Part shown: one piece after another, positions 58,183 through 64,000 of the stretch
Position numbering within the stretch: position 1 is the first letter of the stretch
Layout: each line of letters opens with the position of its first letter
Assembly (NCBI GenBank): GCA_029747015.1
Contig: JAKOGI010000024.1
Span: forward strand, 734,001 to 798,000
Length of the DNA stretch: 64,000 nt
Source: Carnegiea gigantea
Taxonomy: Eukaryota > Streptophyta > Magnoliopsida > Caryophyllales > Cactaceae
Reading direction: 5' to 3'
The notes under the pieces: generated by a model
Told to the model about the DNA's origin: nothing
What the model saw: only the letters and a program-made list of their open reading frames with translations
The model's database searches: none
Position numbers and translations under genes: made by a program

Positions 58183-59572
58183 ATGGCCACCACTAGAGGG
58201 GGAAAGCTTCAAATCGCTCCAATCGAACCTTGAAAGCTAAGAATCCTGCCACCTCTGCTCAGCCCAAGTTCCAGTCAGACCACCTTGCCTCTGATCTAGC
58301 AAAATGCATATGCACACCTCGATTTAGGACCATGTTGAGCATCCCCGACACTACCTTCGAATCTAGCTAAGGCTCGAACCAGGCAGCCTCCACCAAGTTA
58401 ACCTTTGGTCCATACCACCCGGAGCAAGGTCAGGCATCATCACCACCACCTGTTCTGACACAAACTCAGCTCCTTGACTCAATTACAGGTTATTGGCTTC
58501 CCACTCTTGATAGTCAACAACGATTTCAAGCATTTTGAAATAAATCCATATCAGTTTGTGAAAAATATGTTCCATTCTTCACTTATAAGAAATTTGGGTT
58601 CTTTGAGAAATTGATTAAGGACAAATGTTTGAGATTGCTTAATTTGGGTGATGTTGTGCACCCTCAACATGTTAGGTTGTTTTACTCCAATTCGGAGACA
58701 AAATCTAGTGCTAATGGTGTGTTCTTTATGAGTCTTCTAAAATCTATCAAAATTACCCTAGGCCACTCTATTCTTGAATAAATTTTTGGGCTGAAATTTG
58801 TTGACATAGCCCCTCCTAATCTAACCCTCAAACAAGCCAAATACCTATCCATAGCTCAATTTGCTTGCCCTCAAAAGATTACTGCCTACAAACGCTAGCA
58901 CAAGGTACCCCCATGTCATGTTCTACAACCGGCACCTCACTTGCTGCATTATGTTTTCGTTCGCAGCCTTTATCCCAAAGATGACTCTAAAGAAGTTTGC
59001 AATAAACTTTCCGTTGAAGCTATATACCACCTCATGAATGGTTATTTAGTCGATTAGGCCTCGATTATTCTCAATCACATCTATCGAGTGGCTAGTATGA
59101 GTCGTACAACATCCCTTCCATATGATAACCTCTTGACTCGTATCCTTAATCACTTTAAGTTGTTGTTAGACCTTGAGGACTGTATTACTCAACTCGTACC
59201 TGTGATTTATGCTCACTCCCTTAAAACCCTTCGTTTCTACAAAACTTAGTCAAGAGAGTGGAAGCATTAATCTAACCCCTGAAGAAGCCTCCACTCTTAA
59301 GGTTCCACTTTGCAATCATCCTTCTTCCCTTAATCCTGCTGAGTTCTTGCTGGGTTGAAAGAGGATCAGGCTGAACTCAAGAACCAGTTGGATCATATTC
59401 AGTTGGAGATGGGATTGATGAATAGGGAAATTGATGATGGACTCGATTGACTAGCCTCATTCATCATGGTCTTAAGCTAGCCGTCCAGTTTCAGCCCACA
59501 AACTTAGAAGGGGCCATTCAATCTACTGATCAACTCATTCGCTTGACCTCCTCTGTGCCACGCTTTGGCTAG
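58183..59572 (+). pseudogene. Third ORF of the Sirevirus-like element (env position)
   Basis: The start MATTRGGKLQIAPIEP at 58183 is followed by a Pro/Gln-rich N-terminus. A core then reads, across frameshifts, KYVPFFTYKKFGFFEKLIKD KCLRLLNLGDVVHPQHVRLF YSNSE. It continues with GHSILE...IFGLKFVDIAPP, LSIAQFACPQ and CNKLSVEAIYHLMNGYLVD. The C-terminus is coiled-coil-like (LKEDQAELKNQLDHIQLEMG LMNREIDDGL) and ends SSVPRFG-stop at 59572. The core resembles the plant-transposon domain often found in such downstream ORFs (PF20167-like, from memory). No signal peptide or membrane segment is evident, so it is not visibly an envelope protein. Function unknown. Confidence 0.6.
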
Positions 59573-60220
59573 TATTGTGTTTTAATTAATTGCTTTTAGT
59601 TTTAGTTTTTTTATTTTTCTTGCCACTTTAAAATCCTACGTGTGTACCCAACATTATGTCTAGGTCATCCCCCTTATTTTTGATGAAAGCCAAACAGGGA
59701 GAATAGCCTTAAGGTTTTGGATAGTGATGTAAACAAAGCAGTGGTATGGTCACACTTTTGGACAGTGATGTGGTCACACTTTTGGACAGCGATATGCTCG
59801 CACTTTTGACCCAATTGGTAAGTATGATGTATGGATTATTCATGTATGATTGGCCCAGTTGGTAAGGTCAAAAATATTACAAATTTGTATTCATGATCTA
59901 TACTCAATTGATCTACACTTGATTAAGGTATGTTATGGTTATGAATAGTGATTATGGTAAGCTTATGATATGTTATGGGTAAGAACAGTGAATATAATGT
60001 ATGGTAAGCTTATGACATATGGCAGCTTGTGGTCAAGGTTGGCAGCACTAGACTCAATTGCAGTAAGGTTGCAAATATTGTAAAATTAATTATGATGCAT
60101 GGTAAACATCTAAAAATTAATTATTTTGCAAGAATGATCTCATTCCTGTTATTCTTAATTACTTATTATTAATCAAAGTAAAACATCGCCTTTCATCAAA
60201 AAAGAGAAGATCGCTAACTC
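59573..60220 (+). other. Sirevirus 3' untranslated region with PPT-like block and a short minisatellite
   Basis: CCAAACAGGGAGAATAG at 59688-59704 is the expected purine-rich block. At 59735-59815, GTGGTCACACTTTTGGACAG is repeated about three times with a 24-bp spacing. Sireviruses are known for repeated motifs in this region. The rest is AT-rich with repeated GGTAAG(C/T)TTATGA(T/C)AT text. Confidence 0.55.
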
Positions 60221-61129
60221 CCTTAAAACCCTTGCATGAATTTTGAATGAAAGACAAATTTTAATTTGATTAAATCATTTTAAGATAAGTTGGTTAGTCT
60301 GAAATCTTGCTTAACTATATGCATATTATTTTGATCTATATAGAGTTGCTAATAATATGAGATTATGATTCTCTTTATGCCGATACTTTTACAAAAGTTA
60401 AGATTTGTCTAAATTTGTTAATATCTTTTGAGATCATATTTTGAAGATTGTTGCTTGCATAAAACTAGCTACTAGATAGCATGGTTAGCAAGATCTTCAG
60501 CCTAAAATCAAGCTGGTAGCTGTTAGAATCAAGAATACAGTCGTTGAGCAAACTACAAGAATTCAAGGGCTTAGAAGCTGTATCTCAAGGCCTTGAAATC
60601 AATTTGAAGATCACCTTTTCTTCTTCAAATGCAACCATCATTTTCCTTAATAGCCTCCTAACCTCTACAACATTGTTGTCTATAAATGGGGAGGCATTTG
60701 CAGCTGAAGATGGTACAAGAGAGAGCACAAGCAATAAGCTTACTCAATGCTCACTTGCATAGCTTTAGCTATAATTTGTTTTTCATTCATTTGAGTTGTA
60801 TTGTTCAAAGTTGTAATTGGGTGGGATTATAGAATTGAAGGGTCAACTCTACCAAACCTTTTGAGGGTGTAAACTTGTGACTTGGAACTTAGAGCAAGTA
60901 TACTCTAGAGTTGTAACTATCCTTCCTAATAAAATTGGGTTAATCCTTGAGTTACGGAACTCTAGGCGGATATTAAACCTTTTGATACCCTTCTTCGTTA
61001 ACAAATACTTGTGTTTTTTTCCACTTTTATCTTTCCGCTTTTTATTTCGATTAATTTGTGACATTGATCATTACCCTATTCACTCCCTTCCTAGGGTGAT
61101 TCAATAGCCTCTAGCCACTTAAGTGATCA
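60221..61129 (+). repeat. 3' LTR of the Sirevirus-like element
   Basis: About 909 bp, homologous to the 5' LTR with many substitutions and small indels; the starting TG has become CC. The end CTTAAGTGATCA matches CTTAAGTTTTCA of the 5' copy. Confidence 0.8.
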
Positions 61130-61480
61130 ATGTTTATGAATGATTTGAATAGGTTGTCTAATGTGATTTAGCTTCATTGTTATGTAATTTGAAATTGTGG
61201 TTCGTCTCATTTGAACGTCATTGTAATCTGTTATGTAGTTAGTCCTAGTCTCATACTAAGATGGGTTACTATCACACATGGTGACTCTCGTAATAAAGAT
61301 AGTGATTGAAATATTAAAAAAAGTGATATAGCAATTATATTATTTGTTTAAAAGCAAGCACTAAAATGAGACCATTTATTATAGTCAAAATAGGTTGAAT
61401 ATTGTAATCACATAGGGAGACTATCATAATAAAGATGGGTGATTAAGATATTTAAAATAATGGCCATTACTATATATTAT
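61130..61480. other. AT-rich spacer
   Basis: It contains two similar ~60-bp stretches (GGTGACTCTCGTAATAAAGA TAGTG and GGAGACTATCATAATAAAGA TGGGTG, about 61279 and 61407), which suggests an old tandem repeat. No gene. Confidence 0.4.
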
Positions 61481-62287
61481 GTACCGTTTGGTTGAAAGTA
61501 ATGCAATCACTATACAATGGAATCAATCATATAATGCAATTGTTAGTGTAATGAAATAGAATAATAATTGCATTACAATATTTGGTTACGAAGTTTTTAC
61601 AAGTACAATGGAATAAATTCATCTGCAAACAATACTTAATTTTACACATGACATGAAGTAGTTGGAATTCAATTCGCATTTTATATTTGCCTATTTTAAT
61701 TATTTGTAGCTTTGTTAATAATTACCATCCAATATCATATCCTCATACTTCACTCTATTTCTTCTAAATTACAATAATGTAATATTGTTCAAGTTTACCA
61801 AGTAAAGAGAAGAAGAAGATGATGATGATGATGATGATAATGTGAGAGAGAGAGAGAGAGAGAAGGAGAGAGAGAGAGAGAGAGAGAGATGTGATATCTA
61901 GAACGTACAAAAATGCAGTTACAATAATGCAATTATGGTTTAGGTTAAACTTTATCTAATATGGAGAGGAGAGAGAAGGGTGAGGGGGCTTCAATCCTTT
62001 AAAAAAATAGTGTTAAAGTAATAAGAGAGGGGGAAGCAGAGGAGACACAATGGAGATAAGAGAAAGAAAGTTCCCAAATACAATAACTTGTAGTTGGGTA
62101 GACTTTGATTCAAAGGTATGCAATCATAATGTTTTAGAAAAAGTCAATAATTGTAGTTGCATAGATTGAGGTAAATGTGATTACAATGCAATCTTGATTA
62201 CATTCCTTAATAGTAACCAAATATGACAATGGAATCACCATTATCATTTTGATTGCATTACCACTTTGATTAAATAGAACGAAATAA
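61481..62287. mobile_element. MITE-like element with internal microsatellites
   Basis: The left end ACCGTTTGGTTGAAAGTAAT GCAATCAC and the reverse complement of the right end, TTCTATTTAATCAAAGTGGT AATGCAATCA, are inverted repeats with gaps. CAATTATTGCATT-type subterminal motifs recur in both arms. Inside are a (GAT)n tract (about 61816-61839) and a (GA)n tract (about 61844-61890). No coding capacity. Boundaries are approximate. Confidence 0.55.
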
Positions 62288-62370
62288 GCCATTAGTGTTA
62301 ATTGTTATATAAGAATAGCAAGACTACTAAAATCACGAGGGATACAATAGAAGTTAAGAAACGATGACTT

Positions 62371-62425
62371 CATATATATATATGTGCACGCGCGCGCGCG
62401 CGTGTGTGTATATATATATATAATT

Positions 62426-62506
<81 letters not shown>

Positions 62507-62507
62507 A
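62371..62507. repeat. Compound (TA)n-(CG)n-(TG)n-(TA)n microsatellite
   Basis: A TA run leads into GTGCACGCGCGCGCGCGCGT, then GTGTGTG and a long (TA)n interrupted by AATTA and TTCTA. Alternating purine-pyrimidine throughout favours Z-DNA and cruciform structure. Confidence 0.95.
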
Positions 62508-63542
62508 CAAGCTAATCAATAAGTACTATTTGTAAAAGTTACAACATAATAAACCAAAAGTAGTTCTTGATGACAAGGCAAACATTTAAAAAATATATTG
62601 TTGCCAACTACTAATATCTACTAATGCGATCAATGTAGATGTATAAAATGTAATATAAAATAATATAAACAGTCTTGGTAACATTGTCATTAAACTAATT
62701 GTAGTTTGATAGTAGCTGCCTCAACAACATTCAATTCAAGAATCATTCAGCCAAAAAAAAAAGGAAACAACAATAATGTCATTCAAAAATCAACTAAGCT
62801 AGCTTCAACTTCTTAGCATAATCTTTCTTATTTCTCTTCACAAGTTCACATAAGCAAATCCGTTGCACTAGCCTCTGAATACCAACATGCTCTATATATG
62901 CCTATTGAGTGCCTGTACTTCTTGAATAAGAAATAAAAACGTTGTAAGAATTAAATGGCCGGTTGAAAACACAAAATAGTTGTAAGAATTAAATGATTGA
63001 TTGAAACTAGTAGTTAACATGGGAGTGCCTGTTAGAAGGGTGGGCAATCATAAAAATAACATATGCATGTACTATTTACAGAGGATAAATATTCGTAATG
63101 AAACAATATTGGAGGTGACTAGTAGTTTAGCAACGATGACTCTTATACTAAGAACATATGATTAACAATCTTCATAAGAGATAATCACTAGGTGACCACT
63201 AATGTTCGTTGGGGATGGTCAACAAATTTAGAGAAGGTGATTATTTTGTCTAATCGACAAGTGTGAGCAAATTACACCTCGTGAGGTTCATTGTAATGAT
63301 TAACAAAGGATGATTATTACACTAATAACATACGACTACTAATTTTGGTATTAGATAACCCCAACATTTGATATAAAGAGAGTAACTTTTTATAAGCTAA
63401 GTGAAGTTACACTAAAGACGAAGCACTATCATAGCAATAATATACGCTATTACCATTAATGGAGGGTGACTAACAGGCTTATGAAAAGCATGGATGGATG
63501 TAGTTAAAAAGGTGATCATCAACCTTTCAATGGGGTGACTGC
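62508..63542. other. AT-rich sequence with diffuse repeats
   Basis: From about 63110 onward, motifs such as GGTGACTA, AACATATGATTAACAA and GTGATTAT recur irregularly and resemble the array at 46.8-47.4 kb. No ORF of interest. Confidence 0.4.
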
Positions 63543-64000
63543 TGTAATATATGCTAGAATTTTTTAAGAATAAAATAAAAGTGACAGATTTTTCTAGTGC
63601 TTAGCCAAAAAGATGGATAAGCATAGTGCTTGTTCAAGTTTAACCGCCTCATCCGAAATGAAAAGGTGGATAATCAAGGTAGTTCTTTAGGTTTAACCAT
63701 CTTATCCAATCCATTTCGGTGAAAAGGTGGATAATCAAGGTAGTTCTTCAGGTTTAACCATCTTATCCAATCCATTTCGGTGAAAAGGTGGATAAGTAAG
63801 ATGCCTCTTCAAGTTTTACCCACCTTATCCTATCTTTTTTGGTGCCTCTTCAGCAGGATCATTCCTCTATATAAGGAGGAGTGAAACCACAATCATGAGA
63901 ATTTTTTAATAATCTATGTGATTGACTGCAACACCCTTATCGATTAACATTCGAGAGAATCTGAAATACATACTTGTTCTTTCAAGTAAATTATCCCTAA
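63543..64000 (+). repeat. Start of an LTR (cut by window end)
   Basis: The sequence begins TGTAATATATGCTAGAATTT, a form common for plant LTR starts. It contains a 61-bp direct repeat and has a TATA box (CTATATAAGGAGG, about 63868) followed by CACCCTTATCGATTAACATT and a leader-like stretch. The 3' end is outside the window, so it could be a 5' LTR or a solo LTR. Confidence 0.5.
63599..63830. repeat. 61-bp tandem repeat within the LTR
   Basis: GAAAAGGTGGATAATCAAGG starts at 63660 and 63721, and a variant (GGATAAGTAAG) at 63782, so the period is 61 bp. A diverged fourth copy lies at about 63605. The unit includes GGTTTAACCATCTTATCCAA and ends in CCATTTCGGT. Confidence 0.9.

Larger units (their letters stand above)
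52498..61129 (+). mobile_element. Decayed Sirevirus-like Copia with an extra 3' ORF
   Basis: LTRs at about 52498-53386 and 60221-61129 are homologous over their length, sharing CTTTTGAGAT, GTCGTTGAGCAAACT, GAAGGGT and GGGTGATTCAATAGCC. A primer-binding-like TGGCATTAGAGC follows the 5' LTR. Gag-pol remnants run 53444-57500. A third coding region (58183-59572) follows, then TTTTTGATGAAAGCCAAACA GGGAGAA, a block typical of the 3' side of Sireviruses. Exact LTR starts are uncertain by about six bases, and no clear TSD was found. About 8.6 kb in total, with many stops throughout. Confidence 0.85.

Overview
The window reads as angiosperm nuclear DNA from an AT-rich, repeat-packed intergenic region. 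Nearly everything recognisable is a plant transposable element or tandem array: Helitrons with a separate RPA-like gene, Copia, Gypsy and Sirevirus-type LTR elements, LINEs, MITEs and a hAT remnant. Introns with GT-AG ends and LTRs with plant-style primer-binding sites support this. I found no rRNA, tRNA or CRISPR array and no intact host gene. The species cannot be named from the sequence.

Layout, left to right. 1-1.8 kb: a tandem array of a 280-bp unit. 1.9-2.1 kb: a possible exon fragment. 2.9-4.9 kb: the 3' part of a Helitron on the + strand, with decayed RPA-like exons and an exact CTAG terminus. 6.4-8.9 kb: the integrase/chromodomain end of a Gypsy chromovirus and its complete 3' LTR. 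9.0-10.6 kb: a LINE ORF1 fragment split by a MITE. 11.5-13.3 kb: three MITE-like elements, one nested cleanly inside another. 14.0-21.4 kb (-): a large Helitron carrying a RepHel gene with four lesions and a multi-exon RPA-like gene; its upstream side is a mosaic of repeated modules to 23.7 kb. 23.7-26.6 kb (-): a non-autonomous Helitron with a canonical 5' end and an unusual 3' end. 26.9 kb: a hAT transposase tail. 28.1-29.0 kb: a MITE.

29.25-32.8 kb is a protein-free LTR element whose whole interior is GC-rich minisatellite, including a 27-bp array with punctuating spacers. 33.2-39.2 kb is a long-TIR DNA element into which a nearly complete 5.1-kb Copia (5-bp TSD ATAAC) inserted. 39.6-47.4 kb is a tandem array interrupted by a second, internally deleted Copia (40.04-43.86 kb) and by an internally deleted LINE (43.89-46.82 kb, 19-bp TSD). 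47.6-51.9 kb (-) is a decayed Gypsy element. 52.5-61.1 kb is a heavily decayed Sirevirus-like Copia with an extra third ORF downstream of pol. 61.5-62.5 kb holds another MITE and complex microsatellites. At 63.5 kb an LTR-like sequence starts and runs off the window.

The elements interact mainly by nesting, which gives a relative insertion order at several places. The Helitron RepHel and RPA genes share strand and order and would have acted together in rolling-circle transposition. The RPA fragments at 2.9-4.5 kb and 24.3 kb show that related elements share this gene. All protein-coding copies carry disabling lesions.
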